Virus record (IMG/VR): IMGVR_UViG_3300017756_000065
Coordinates: 1-30,173 of that record
Length of the DNA stretch: 30,173 nucleotides
Direction: 5' to 3' (one strand)
From: a virus
A program made the position numbers and the translations under genes. Positions 1-7,696 of the stretch are shown piece by piece (the stretch's first letter is position 1; every line of letters starts with the position of its first letter). The notes under the pieces were generated by a model. It saw nothing but the letters and a program-made list of their open reading frames with translations. It did not search any database and was not told the origin of the DNA.

Positions 1-123
1 GGAGAGTTTTTAGATAAAAGTAATATTAAACTACAAACTGGAAAGGCTTATAAAATCATTGTAGGCGCTGGAGGGGCGGCAGATACAGCTGGCTCAAATA
101 GTCAATTTAAATCTAATGCAGAC
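1..123. repeat. Terminal direct repeat, left copy
   Basis: These 123 bases are identical to the last 123 bases of the window. The reading frame of the fibre gene continues smoothly from the right end into this copy. The simplest reading is an overlap left by assembling a circular or circularly permuted genome. A true short terminal repeat on the virion DNA cannot be excluded from sequence alone. Confidence 0.95.
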
Positions 124-813
124 CAATCTGGAGACTTTGTTTTTGATTTTGAAGTATTTGGAGGCGGTCGAGGTGCTGGAGTAAATAGCGCTAGTAATAA
201 TGGAGGTGGAGCTGGTAGAGCTAGAACCTCTGGCGGCACAGCCTCTGGAAATGAAACATCTGAGGGATCTCTTATTAATGATGGTGGTGATGGATCTGCG
301 GACGGAACCACTAACACTCAAGCTGGTGGTGGTGGTGGAGCTGGAGCCGCTGGACAAGATGGAAACCACAGCGGAAATAATCATGGTGGTGATGGTGGCG
401 ATGGCTTTCAATCAGACATCACTGGGACAAATACTTATTATGCTGGAGGTGGCGGAGGTGGAATTAATGCGCCAAGTGGACTTACAACGACTCAGCTTGA
501 GGTTTATAGAGGTCAAGGTGGACAAGGCGGAGGTGGCAGAGGTGCATATAATAACTTCCCAGCCTATACCGCTTTTAGTGTTTACGGACCAGCTGATGGA
601 ACCGATGGACTTGGTGGCGGAGGTGGCGGTGCTAGAGCTTTCTCAGAAGGTGGAGCAGCTGGGGGGGACGGTGTAGTAATTTTAAAATACCCTAGCTCAG
701 TCAGTATTACTATAGGCGGCTCATTAACAGCCACCACAGACAGCTCATCTGTAAGTGGTTTTAAAATTACAACTTTTACAGCTGGTACTGATGACATTTC
801 TTTTACTACTTAA
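1..813 (+). CDS. Tail fibre protein, glycine-rich C-terminal part (continues from the right end)
   Basis: This is the 3' end of the gene that starts at 27387; after circularisation position 1 encodes residue 889 of a 1158-residue protein. The segment is packed with glycine runs (GGGGG, GGQGGGG and similar), as in the polyglycine sandwich domains of phage adhesins. It closes with GGDGVVILKYP (about residues 1106-1116) and a short beta-rich tail rich in Ser and Thr, a combination frequently seen at the end of glycine-rich fibre proteins of marine phages. The stop is TAA at 811-813. The likely role is receptor recognition at the distal tail. A run of seven G at 661-667 lies in the coding sequence. 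Confidence 0.85.
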   Translation, partial: GEFLDKSNIKLQTGKAYKIIVGAGGAADTAGSNSQFKSNADQSGDFVFDFEVFGGGRGAGVNSASNNGGGAGRARTSGGTASGNETSEGSLINDGGDGSADGTTNTQAGGGGGAGAAGQDGNHSGNNHGGDGGDGFQSDITGTNTYYAGGGGGGINAPSGLTTTQLEVYRGQGGQGGGGRGAYNNFPAYTAFSVYGPADGTDGLGGGGGGARAFSEGGAAGGDGVVILKYPSSVSITIGGSLTATTDSSSVSGFKITTFTAGTDDISFTT

Positions 814-826
814 TTTTTAAAATATT

Positions 827-1207
827 ATGGGACATTATGCTTATATTAATTCATTAAACAAAGTTATTGAGGTCATAACTGGTCGAGATGATGGCGATAA
901 TGAAAAAAGTTGGGAACAATGGGAGGTTTTTTATACAGAAAGAAAAGGCTTGACTTGCAAAAGAACTTGTAAAAGAACATCTCGAGGGGAGCATAAAGAT
1001 GGAGGTGATCCATTTAGAAAAAATTATGCTGGAGTAGGTTATACATACGATTCTAATTTAGATGCTTTTATACCTCCAAAACTTTATAAGTCTTGGATTT
1101 TAGATGAGTCAATAGCTGACTGGGTGGCTCCAATAGATTATCCAGATGATGGTAAAGATTATTATTGGAATGAGGAGGATCAAAAGTGGGAACTAATGAA
1201 GGATTAG
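827..1207 (+). CDS. Small conserved phage protein downstream of the fibre gene
   Basis: A 126-residue protein starting 13 nt after the fibre stop. The segments PFRKNYAGVGYTYD and DAFIPPKLYKSW, followed by a C-terminal YPDDGKDYYW segment, match a type of small protein I know from fibre and tail neighbourhoods of marine phages. Its function is not established; a fibre accessory or virion role is inferred from position. It is rich in Trp and Tyr and has no signal peptide or membrane segment. One oddity is an immediate four-residue duplication, CKRTCKRT (about residues 44-51), where related proteins as I remember them have one CKRT. Confidence 0.75.
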   Translation: MGHYAYINSLNKVIEVITGRDDGDNEKSWEQWEVFYTERKGLTCKRTCKRTSRGEHKDGGDPFRKNYAGVGYTYDSNLDAFIPPKLYKSWILDESIADWVAPIDYPDDGKDYYWNEEDQKWELMKD

Positions 1208-1224
1208 ATTCCGTAAAAAATTAA

Positions 1225-1232
1225 TATATTTG
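1225..1232 (+). promoter_or_regulatory. Probable -7 promoter box of the tail tube gene
   Basis: TATATTTG fits the Bacteroidota -7 consensus TAnnTTTG and is followed by a tAaaaaA-type stretch, as at 14802 and 27365. It ends 15 nt before the start codon at 1248. No good TTTG box lies 19-21 bp upstream. Confidence 0.55.
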
Positions 1233-1247
1233 TAAAAAATAAAAATA

Positions 1248-1682
1248 ATGGCAAGCACAGTATTTAACGGAACTGATTTAGTTTTAAAAGTTATTGGAGA
1301 TGGCGGAACGCTAGAGCCTTTAGGACATTCAACATCTTGCACCCTTTCGATTACTAACGATATGCCAGAGGCTACCACTAAGGACTCTGCTGGTTATGCT
1401 GAGGTGATATCTGGATTGAGGTCTTTTGAGATTTCTTTTGACGGTTTAGTAGATTACACCGATGAGGCTGGTTCAAGTAAAAACGTTGATTTCTTAATTA
1501 CCTCAATAAATTCCAGAACAAAAATTGATTTTTCTTTTGGAACGGCGGTTTCTGGGGATCAGCTTATCTCTGGAGAGGGTTTTATCTCTGCTATTGAAGT
1601 AAGTGGAGAAATGGAGTCAACTGTGACTTATTCTGGAACTATCACTGGATCTGGAGCGCTTACAATAGCAACAAACTCTTAA
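1248..1682 (+). CDS. Major tail (tail tube) protein, TP901-1 type
   Basis: A 144-residue protein with the look of TP901-1-family major tail proteins. It opens with FNGTDLVLKV, carries a SCTLSITNDMPEATTKDS strand-loop segment at about residues 30-47, an SFEISFDGLVDY strand, and a C-terminal VTYSGTITGSGALTI strand. Such proteins stack as hexameric rings to form the tube that carries DNA during injection. Its place just before the two chaperone frames and the tape measure gene is the classic siphovirus order. It has its own -7 box upstream, which fits the need for many copies per virion. Confidence 0.85.
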   Translation: MASTVFNGTDLVLKVIGDGGTLEPLGHSTSCTLSITNDMPEATTKDSAGYAEVISGLRSFEISFDGLVDYTDEAGSSKNVDFLITSINSRTKIDFSFGTAVSGDQLISGEGFISAIEVSGEMESTVTYSGTITGSGALTIATNS

Positions 1683-1690
1683 TCTAATAA

Positions 1691-2083
1691 ATGAACAGCA
1701 AAAGAGGCTATTATACTGCTAACTTAGGCGGTAAAGATAGAGTCATGCGGTTTAATATGAACTTTTGGGCGGAGTTTTGCGATGTCCTTGAGATCAAATT
1801 AGAAAACATTGGAGATGTCTTTGATGGCGGAGTTTCTTTATCCGCTATCAGAGCCTTAGTTTACTCTGGTCTAGTTACTTTCGACAGAGAAAACAATAAC
1901 AAAACAGATTACAACATCTATACTGTAGGATCGTGGCTGGATGAAATGGAAGCGGAGGAGCTTACTGGAATAGTCAACGCTATGATGCAATCTAAGATTT
2001 TAGGTAATGATCTAAATGTTGGAATTAGTAGGAACCCAGATTTAGAAAAAAAAACAAAAGCAGCACCTCCAAAAAAGGAGTAA
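1691..2083 (+). CDS. Tail assembly chaperone, short form (gpG-like)
   Basis: A 130-residue protein starting 8 nt after the tail tube stop. Size, position between tail tube and tape measure genes, and a following overlapping frame identify it as the upstream tail assembly chaperone. These chaperones bind the tape measure protein and guide tube polymerisation but are not in the virion. The Lys-rich C-terminus is encoded by A-runs that include two candidate slippery sequences. A fraction of ribosomes is expected to move to the -1 frame near the end and make the long form (see the entry at 2077). The sequence itself is weakly conserved, so the call rests mainly on gene order and frameshift layout. 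Confidence 0.75.
   Translation: MNSKRGYYTANLGGKDRVMRFNMNFWAEFCDVLEIKLENIGDVFDGGVSLSAIRALVYSGLVTFDRENNNKTDYNIYTVGSWLDEMEAEELTGIVNAMMQSKILGNDLNVGISRNPDLEKKTKAAPPKKE
2071..2077 (+). promoter_or_regulatory. Programmed -1 ribosomal frameshift site A_AAA_AAG
   Basis: In the short chaperone frame the codons read CCA AAA AAG GAG TAA, giving the heptamer A AAA AAG (as in dnaX) one sense codon before the stop. The -1 frame is open from 2032 to 2409, so a slip here joins both chaperone parts. A second candidate, A AAA AAA at 2047-2053 in a run of nine A, lies in the same open window. Confidence 0.75.
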
Positions 2084-2409
2084 GCTGGAATGATCTTTTA
2101 GATTACTACATAGGTCAAGTGGGAATAGATCCAGATAAATTCTGGAATAACACTTGGAGCGAAAATCAACTCTTAGGGGAATCATACAATATTAAGCAGA
2201 ATCTAGAATGGGAAAGGACTAGGTATATAGCCACTATGATTCATAATGTCAATTGTAGTAAAAAGAGTCAAATGAAAAAACCAGAAGACTTATTAAGGTT
2301 ACCTCAAGATAAACAAGTTAAAAATAAGATAGAACCAAAATCAACTAGAGAGCAGTTTGAGAAATTTTGGGCTAAAGTTCAAAGGGCGCACAATCAAAAA
2401 AACGATTAG
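2077..2409 (+). CDS. Tail assembly chaperone, T extension (made by -1 frameshift)
   Basis: This frame is open without a good start codon. The GTG at 2119 would remove the conserved beginning. Read after the slip at 2071-2077 it adds 110 residues beginning GVSWNDLLDYYIGQVGIDPD and FWNNTW, giving a fusion of about 239 residues. A W-x-D-L-L...IG-x-x-x-D-x-F-W pattern is typical of the T domain that recruits the tape measure protein. It occurs as the second frame in many siphoviruses. The 3' end of the gene overlaps a transcription terminator (2381-2421). The frameshifted product is inferred, not shown. Confidence 0.72.
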   Translation, partial: GVSWNDLLDYYIGQVGIDPDKFWNNTWSENQLLGESYNIKQNLEWERTRYIATMIHNVNCSKKSQMKKPEDLLRLPQDKQVKNKIEPKSTREQFEKFWAKVQRAHNQKND

Positions 2410-2421
2410 CGCCTTTTTTTT
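2381..2421 (+). terminator. Rho-independent terminator between chaperone and tape measure genes
   Basis: AAAGGGCGC (2381-2389) pairs with GCGCCTTTT (2409-2417) with one G-T wobble. An inner AATC/GATT helix closes the A-rich loop, and eight T follow (2414-2421). The left arm is inside the chaperone coding sequence. The hairpin would cut high-level tail tube transcription before the tape measure gene. Confidence 0.8.
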
Positions 2422-2423
2422 AT

Positions 2424-2431
2424 TAATTTTG
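2424..2431 (+). promoter_or_regulatory. -7 promoter box of the tape measure gene
   Basis: TAATTTTG matches TAnnTTTG and lies directly after the terminator T-run. Only four bases separate it from the ATG at 2436, so the transcript would be leaderless or nearly so. The upstream -33 region is occupied by the terminator hairpin. Confidence 0.55.
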
Positions 2432-2435
2432 CAAT

Positions 2436-4808
2436 ATGGCAGATCAAAAGATAAGAGTAGATATATTAGGGAACGCTAAAGGATTAAGCAGATCTCTAAA
2501 AACAGCATCCAGTAATTTAAAAAAGTTTGGTAATCAAACTAGAGCAATAGGCAACAGTTTAAAAACAAGATTGACTTTACCTCTAGCACTAGCTGGAGGA
2601 GCCGCTATTAAATCGGCTGTAGATTTCCAAAAATCCATGACTAAGATTAAAACTTTAGTAGGAGTCGCTGGGTCTGAGGTGGATAAAATGGGTGGATCTG
2701 TTAGAAAAATGGCGGCAGATACTGGCATTTCTTCTAAAGATGCCGCTGATGCTTTATTTTTTATTACATCAGCTGGACTAAGAGGAGCAGATGCATTAAG
2801 TGTATTAGATCAATCTACTAAAGCCGCTGCTATAGGGCTAGGAGACGCAGCTGTAGTGGCAGATTTAGCAACCTCAGCTCTTAATGCTTATGGAATAGAG
2901 AATCTTAATGCGGAGCAAGCAACAGACATTTTAACTGGAGCGGTTAGAGAAGGTAAATTATCAGCCGAGAGCCTAGCTATGTCTATGGGTAAAGTTTTAC
3001 CTTTTGCTAGTCAATTAGGAATTCAATTTAATGAAGTTGGAGCCGCTTTTGCTGCCATGTCTAGAACTGGTACTGATGCAGCTACAGCATCAACTCAGAT
3101 CAAGGGTATAATGACAGCCCTACTAAATCCAACAAAACAAGCTGAAAAACAATTAGAGAAGCTAAACTTATCATCTGCTGGACTTAGAATGCAGCTTAGA
3201 GAGGAGGGCTTATTAGCTACTCTGCAAACCCTTACTGATAGATTTGGTGATAATGAGGAAGCGGCTGGAAATGTATTTGGTAATGTAAGGGCATTAGCTG
3301 GTGTTTTAGATTTAATGGGGTCAAATCTTGAGAGTACAAGAAAGATTTTTTCTAACATGAATAACACAGCTGGAATTACTTCTAGGGCGTTTTCAACTTT
3401 AGAGAAAGACTCAGCTTTTAAACTAGAAAAATCTTTAAATAAACTTAGGTCAACTTTTACCACATTAGGAGCATCTCTTCTTGATGTTTTTTTACCAGTA
3501 ATTCAAAATATATCAGCTTTTGTTTTAAATGCGGTTTCTGCTTTTAAATCTTTAAGTCCAGAAGTGCAAAAGTTTTCAATAGTTATGGCTGGAGTGGCTG
3601 CTGTTTTACCTTTTGTTATATCAACTATAGGGACTCTTATCACAGTATTAGGCTCTATTATGAGCCCAATTGGCTTATTAATTGCTGGATTAACTGGAAT
3701 AGCTCTTGTAATTCATAAAAACTGGAATGCAATTATACCAGTAGTTGTAGGATTGCAAAATAGATTTGTTGATTTATTTAATACCTCTAAGCCATTAAGA
3801 ATAGCGATTTTTGCTCTTAGATCAGCTTTTAAATCAGCTTTTATTCTTGCTAAGGCGCAAATAGATCAAGTAGTAAACGGTTTTTCTACTATGTGGAGGT
3901 TAATTAAAGAGTTTGCTGAAAGAGGATTTAAAGGTAGTTTTACCGATATTTTAGAGCAAGGTTTTAACAACGCAAAAGCTATCACCAAAAAGTCCGCAAC
4001 TGATGTCGCTGAAACCTTTTCAGATGGATATAAAGAGGCTTTGAGTGCAAATCTAAAACATGCAACTGTAGAGGGGGTTCAAAGCGGATTATCTAATGCA
4101 GCTGACGGAATTAAATCAAAAATTTCTGAACTTACTAGCTTGTTTGGATCTGGAGACGGAGGAGCCGCCGCTAGTAGTGGAGACACTACTGGAGGAGGGG
4201 GGGGTGGTGCTACTAGCACGCCCAAAGCAGAATTTTCTCATGGATTTTTAGCTCAAGGAGTAGCGGCTGAATCCGATGCCATAAATCTTGCTTTTGAAGG
4301 ATTAGAAAACTCCCTAGTCGATGGGTTTGGTGGTGCTATAGAGGGATTAGTTTCTGGTAATGCTAGCATGGGTCAAGCTTTTGGAGGTCTTTTGGGAATG
4401 TTGGGTGATGTGGCTATACAAATTGGAAAAACAGCCATCCAAATAGGAATAAGTATGAAAGCAGTTAAAATGTCTTTTAAGAATCCAGCCACTGCTATAG
4501 CGGCTGGTATAGCCTTAATAGCTGTAGGCTCTTTTATAAAAAGCTTTGGAGCAAAATTCTCTGGTGGAGGTGGCGGAGTCCCAGCTTTAGCTAATGGAGG
4601 TATAGTATCGGCGCCAACTCTGGCAATGGTTGGAGACAATAGAGGAGCTGGAAGGGGTAACCCAGAAGTGATAGCTCCGCTTAATAAGCTAGAGGGAATG
4701 ATTGGAGGCAGCCAATCTGTAAGTGTAGGCGGTGAATTTAGAATACAAGGTCAAGATTTAGTTGTAGCTCTACAAAGAGCAAATAGGAATAGAGATAGGA
4801 TTTTATAA
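2436..4808 (+). CDS. Tail tape measure protein
   Basis: A 790-residue protein of the TP901 tape measure family. The N-terminal half has the family signature: VDFQKSMTKIKTLVGV (about residues 63-78), then a long run of Ala/Gly-rich helices including DAADALFFITSAGLRGADAL and LATSALNAYGIENLNA. A hydrophobic stretch at about residues 378-425 would act in membrane passage of DNA. A Gly/Ser-rich linker at about 568-595 contains eight consecutive G bases (4197-4204). The protein spans the tail lumen and sets its length. By the usual rule of about 0.15 nm per residue it suggests a tail near 0.12 micrometre. It follows the chaperones and shares one base with the next gene (TAATG). Confidence 0.93.
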   Translation: MADQKIRVDILGNAKGLSRSLKTASSNLKKFGNQTRAIGNSLKTRLTLPLALAGGAAIKSAVDFQKSMTKIKTLVGVAGSEVDKMGGSVRKMAADTGISSKDAADALFFITSAGLRGADALSVLDQSTKAAAIGLGDAAVVADLATSALNAYGIENLNAEQATDILTGAVREGKLSAESLAMSMGKVLPFASQLGIQFNEVGAAFAAMSRTGTDAATASTQIKGIMTALLNPTKQAEKQLEKLNLSSAGLRMQLREEGLLATLQTLTDRFGDNEEAAGNVFGNVRALAGVLDLMGSNLESTRKIFSNMNNTAGITSRAFSTLEKDSAFKLEKSLNKLRSTFTTLGASLLDVFLPVIQNISAFVLNAVSAFKSLSPEVQKFSIVMAGVAAVLPFVISTIGTLITVLGSIMSPIGLLIAGLTGIALVIHKNWNAIIPVVVGLQNRFVDLFNTSKPLRIAIFALRSAFKSAFILAKAQIDQVVNGFSTMWRLIKEFAERGFKGSFTDILEQGFNNAKAITKKSATDVAETFSDGYKEALSANLKHATVEGVQSGLSNAADGIKSKISELTSLFGSGDGGAAASSGDTTGGGGGGATSTPKAEFSHGFLAQGVAAESDAINLAFEGLENSLVDGFGGAIEGLVSGNASMGQAFGGLLGMLGDVAIQIGKTAIQIGISMKAVKMSFKNPATAIAAGIALIAVGSFIKSFGAKFSGGGGGVPALANGGIVSAPTLAMVGDNRGAGRGNPEVIAPLNKLEGMIGGSQSVSVGGEFRIQGQDLVVALQRANRNRDRIL

Positions 4809-6307
4809 TGAGTGGATTCATTTATCGAGAAAAGTTTAAGCTTGAATTTGCAGATGTACAAGGAAATAAAAGAAAGCTTAGTATTCTAAAAAAAGGTTAT
4901 AGCGGATCACCAGTTTTAGATTTAGTTGGAACTGGCGACCCAGTAGTGGTTAAGTGGGATGCTGATGATGATTTTTATAGCCCCATAATTGGATCAACTT
5001 GTGAGCTTAGTTTACTTGTTACAGATGATACTAATTATGATAATTGGTATGATGCAGATGAAAGAGAGTATAAGGTTCAATTATCAACTGGATCAACTTT
5101 TGGCGGCAAAGTTTGGGATTTACAAGAAGACACCTACTCAGAGGCTAATTTCCTCTGGGATGAAGGTGAGGAGGGATATGAATTTTATTGGGAAGGTTTT
5201 TTAATAGTCGATAGGTATCAAGAAGCTGTTTTAACTAAGCCATATCCAATTAAATTAGTGGCATCCGATGGGCTTGGTTTATTAAAGGGAGTTAGCGCCC
5301 CAACTTCCGAAGTAAAAGGAACTCTATTTTCAGTAAATGATTTTAGTGGTGTTAATGGAAATTCAAATTTCGATACTGCATTTTATTATATTGTAGAAAT
5401 ACTTAAATTAACTGGATTAAATTTTGATATAAAAATAGCTCATAATTTAAGAGACTCCAGTTTTGCTGCAAATGACACATTATTTCATGAAATACAGCCT
5501 TATGAGTTCGGAGTTTTAGGAAATAATTTTAAACCATTATCAGCGAAAAAATTACTAGAGAAAATTTTAGAGTTTGCAAATTCAAGAATATTTCAATCTA
5601 ATGGAAGCTGGTATATTATATCAAATTCAAATATTGTTGATAAAAGGCTTTTAGACCCAGCAGATTTATCACCTACTGCCGAGGATATAAATATTGCTAC
5701 TTTAAAAAATACAGCCTCAGAAACTACTAACTTTGTTGGAAGTGATCCGCAAAACTTAAGCTTGACATTTAGCGTGCCCACTCAGTCTATTGTTGGAAGC
5801 GTATCTGCTACATCTACAGATTTCGTATATACTCCTCCTAATAATATGACTGGAGTAACCTCATTTACATACATAGCCAATAACGGAACTAATGACTCAG
5901 ATCCAGCTAAAGTTAAGGTGCATGTTTTCAATACTTCAACTCCAATAAATGGATCTAAACAAGGGACTATGCATAGTGGTGTAGATATACCAGACGCTAT
6001 AGCCTCTTCACTAAGTAACAGTAGAACAAATAGGCAATTATTTAAAATAAATGCACAAAGAAAATTCCCTCAAAGCGATAGTGATTATGAGTGGTTTCAA
6101 GTTGGAGATGCAATGGGAATAACTAGCACCCTAAGAGATGTAAATTTAAACGGATTTTTTGCATTGCCTAGTGTTGTAGATTATCAGTCTTTAGTGACAT
6201 CATCTACTCGTTTTAGATATGCAGTAGCTTTTGAAGTTAGAAGCGGATTAATTATAGATAGATATCAATTTGGAGAGAATTTTGTAGATTATACTCCTCC
6301 TAGCTAA
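4808..6307 (+). CDS. Tail-tip protein with an Ig-like insert
   Basis: A 499-residue protein translationally coupled to the tape measure gene (TAATG overlap). The N-terminal part contains KLEFADVQGNKRKL and DDDFYSPIIGSTCELSLLVT, followed by YWEGFLIVDRYQE and YPIKLVASDGLGLL. I recognise this arrangement from tail proteins of Bacteroidota phages, but it has no assigned activity. Its place straight after the tape measure gene suggests a distal tail or baseplate hub role. Residues about 308-376 look like an inserted bacterial Ig/cadherin-like domain (FVYTPPNNMTGVTSFTYIA, then a Pro-Ala-Lys-Val strand), as often seen on phage surfaces. The function is inferred from position. Confidence 0.72.
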   Translation: MSGFIYREKFKLEFADVQGNKRKLSILKKGYSGSPVLDLVGTGDPVVVKWDADDDFYSPIIGSTCELSLLVTDDTNYDNWYDADEREYKVQLSTGSTFGGKVWDLQEDTYSEANFLWDEGEEGYEFYWEGFLIVDRYQEAVLTKPYPIKLVASDGLGLLKGVSAPTSEVKGTLFSVNDFSGVNGNSNFDTAFYYIVEILKLTGLNFDIKIAHNLRDSSFAANDTLFHEIQPYEFGVLGNNFKPLSAKKLLEKILEFANSRIFQSNGSWYIISNSNIVDKRLLDPADLSPTAEDINIATLKNTASETTNFVGSDPQNLSLTFSVPTQSIVGSVSATSTDFVYTPPNNMTGVTSFTYIANNGTNDSDPAKVKVHVFNTSTPINGSKQGTMHSGVDIPDAIASSLSNSRTNRQLFKINAQRKFPQSDSDYEWFQVGDAMGITSTLRDVNLNGFFALPSVVDYQSLVTSSTRFRYAVAFEVRSGLIIDRYQFGENFVDYTPPS

Positions 6308-6318
6308 CATTTAAAACT

Positions 6319-7647
6319 ATGGGAACTTTTAAAACTGTCCAAAATCAACTTTTAACATCTACTCAAAAAGAGCTTGTGGATTACAATGTTTATAATACTT
6401 TAGGATCATTTAGAAGAACTGAACAAAAAGACGTTTTAATTATTTGCCCCAATCAGTTAGTACCATTAGATAAATCAATGACTGTTGAATATTTGCGCCC
6501 AATAAACAAAGTGGAATTGTCAACTAAATTAAAGCGAAGAAATATATCAAATAACAATCCTCATTTTAATTACAGAGAAAGAAGGTGGGATATTAGCAGC
6601 AGTCTTGTTTTTGGCGGACAAACAGTAAGCTTTAATTCTAGTGTAGTGTCCGATCTTAATTTAAGTACGGATTCAGACTTTACAAAACCAGTTAGGGCAT
6701 TAAGTGCTGGTAAATGTTTAAAAAACCTTAATGTTGGTATATTGACAAATACTGATGACCCAACTGGATCCGCAATAAGATTATTGGTGGCGCCAATTAT
6801 TGAAACTGTCCCAGACAATACTCAAGTATCATTTTCTTTTGACCTCGAGATGGGTTTTTCATACTATGTCGCAAACACTAGCAATTCAGACTATAGGCTT
6901 TTCGTTCAGATAGCTTATGTGGATGGAACTGACAAATATCCTTATAATTTTACAGACGGCAAGTTTAGCGATACAGCGGTAACTGATGCACTTTTAGAGG
7001 CAAAACATTTTAAAACTATAAGAAACGGTAAAGTTAATCAGTGGCAGAATTACTCAACTAGACTAAATGCTGGAGTAGAGGGCAGTAAGGAAAATTTTAA
7101 AATTTTAGCAACAATAAGAGCGGTAACGTATTCTAATAACGATGCCGCCCAAAGCCATACAGCCACTTTGATAGATAATTTTTTTGTAGGTAATAATATA
7201 GATTTTGGAAGTCAAGTCATTTCCACTAGAACTAGGTCTGACTCAGATAATACATTTACTGGCATTTACGAGCAAACTGGAAGAATATTTTCTCAAGAAC
7301 TTGATGATAGTAGATATGATATTGGTGTTATTGGTGCTTTTAAGTCAAGATTAAGGGTGGCAGATAATGCATCAAGAATAGAAGAGCTTTTAACTCAAGA
7401 AATTTTAAACGATTACAGAGAGTATGTAAAAAGATATGAGGGTACATTTTATAGCTCAAATCTTGATCCAATACCAGTTGCGCCGCACAATAAAATTTGG
7501 TTTAAGTTTAATGATCTTGCGGAGGATATTACTTCCTACATTGACTCAATGACATACAATGTCAAAAGAAATGAGTATGAAATAGTGACTCATGCCCCAA
7601 ATCAAGATGATGATCTTATCTCATCTTACCAAGTAACTTTTGAATAA
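6319..7647 (+). CDS. Tail-tip or receptor-contact protein
   Basis: A 442-residue beta-rich protein starting 11 nt after the previous gene and ending the tail module. The middle (about residues 95-295) alternates hydrophobic and polar strands in the way of a jelly-roll or carbohydrate-binding module, for example VSFSFDLEMGFSYYV. The last 80 residues, with RRYEGTFY-like KRYEGTFYSS and a closing run of NVKRNEYEIVTH, resemble the end of the long tail-tip proteins of Bacteroidota phages. Together with the preceding gene it may represent one ancestral protein now split in two. No enzymatic motif is visible, so the exact role is open. Confidence 0.6.
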   Translation: MGTFKTVQNQLLTSTQKELVDYNVYNTLGSFRRTEQKDVLIICPNQLVPLDKSMTVEYLRPINKVELSTKLKRRNISNNNPHFNYRERRWDISSSLVFGGQTVSFNSSVVSDLNLSTDSDFTKPVRALSAGKCLKNLNVGILTNTDDPTGSAIRLLVAPIIETVPDNTQVSFSFDLEMGFSYYVANTSNSDYRLFVQIAYVDGTDKYPYNFTDGKFSDTAVTDALLEAKHFKTIRNGKVNQWQNYSTRLNAGVEGSKENFKILATIRAVTYSNNDAAQSHTATLIDNFFVGNNIDFGSQVISTRTRSDSDNTFTGIYEQTGRIFSQELDDSRYDIGVIGAFKSRLRVADNASRIEELLTQEILNDYREYVKRYEGTFYSSNLDPIPVAPHNKIWFKFNDLAEDITSYIDSMTYNVKRNEYEIVTHAPNQDDDLISSYQVTFE

Positions 7648-7649
7648 AT

Positions 7650-7680
7650 TTTGTTTTTATTAAAAATTCTTTTACCTTTG
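7650..7680 (+). promoter_or_regulatory. Strong host-type promoter of the early operon
   Basis: TTTG (7650-7653), a 19-bp spacer, and TACCTTTG (7673-7680) reproduce the Bacteroidota primary-sigma promoter (TTTG-N19-TAnnTTTG) exactly. It lies between the tail module and the recombination and replication genes and should drive them early, using host RNA polymerase. Confidence 0.8.
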
Positions 7681-7696
7681 AGCAAATTATTTGCCA

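Noticed and set aside
94-676. Frames on both strands inside the glycine-rich fibre end, and similar long minus-strand frames throughout
   Set aside because: Low-complexity glycine codons keep other frames open by chance; the fibre frame itself is continuous across the contig junction and ends in a known type of domain. No minus-strand frame in the window shows a recognisable protein.
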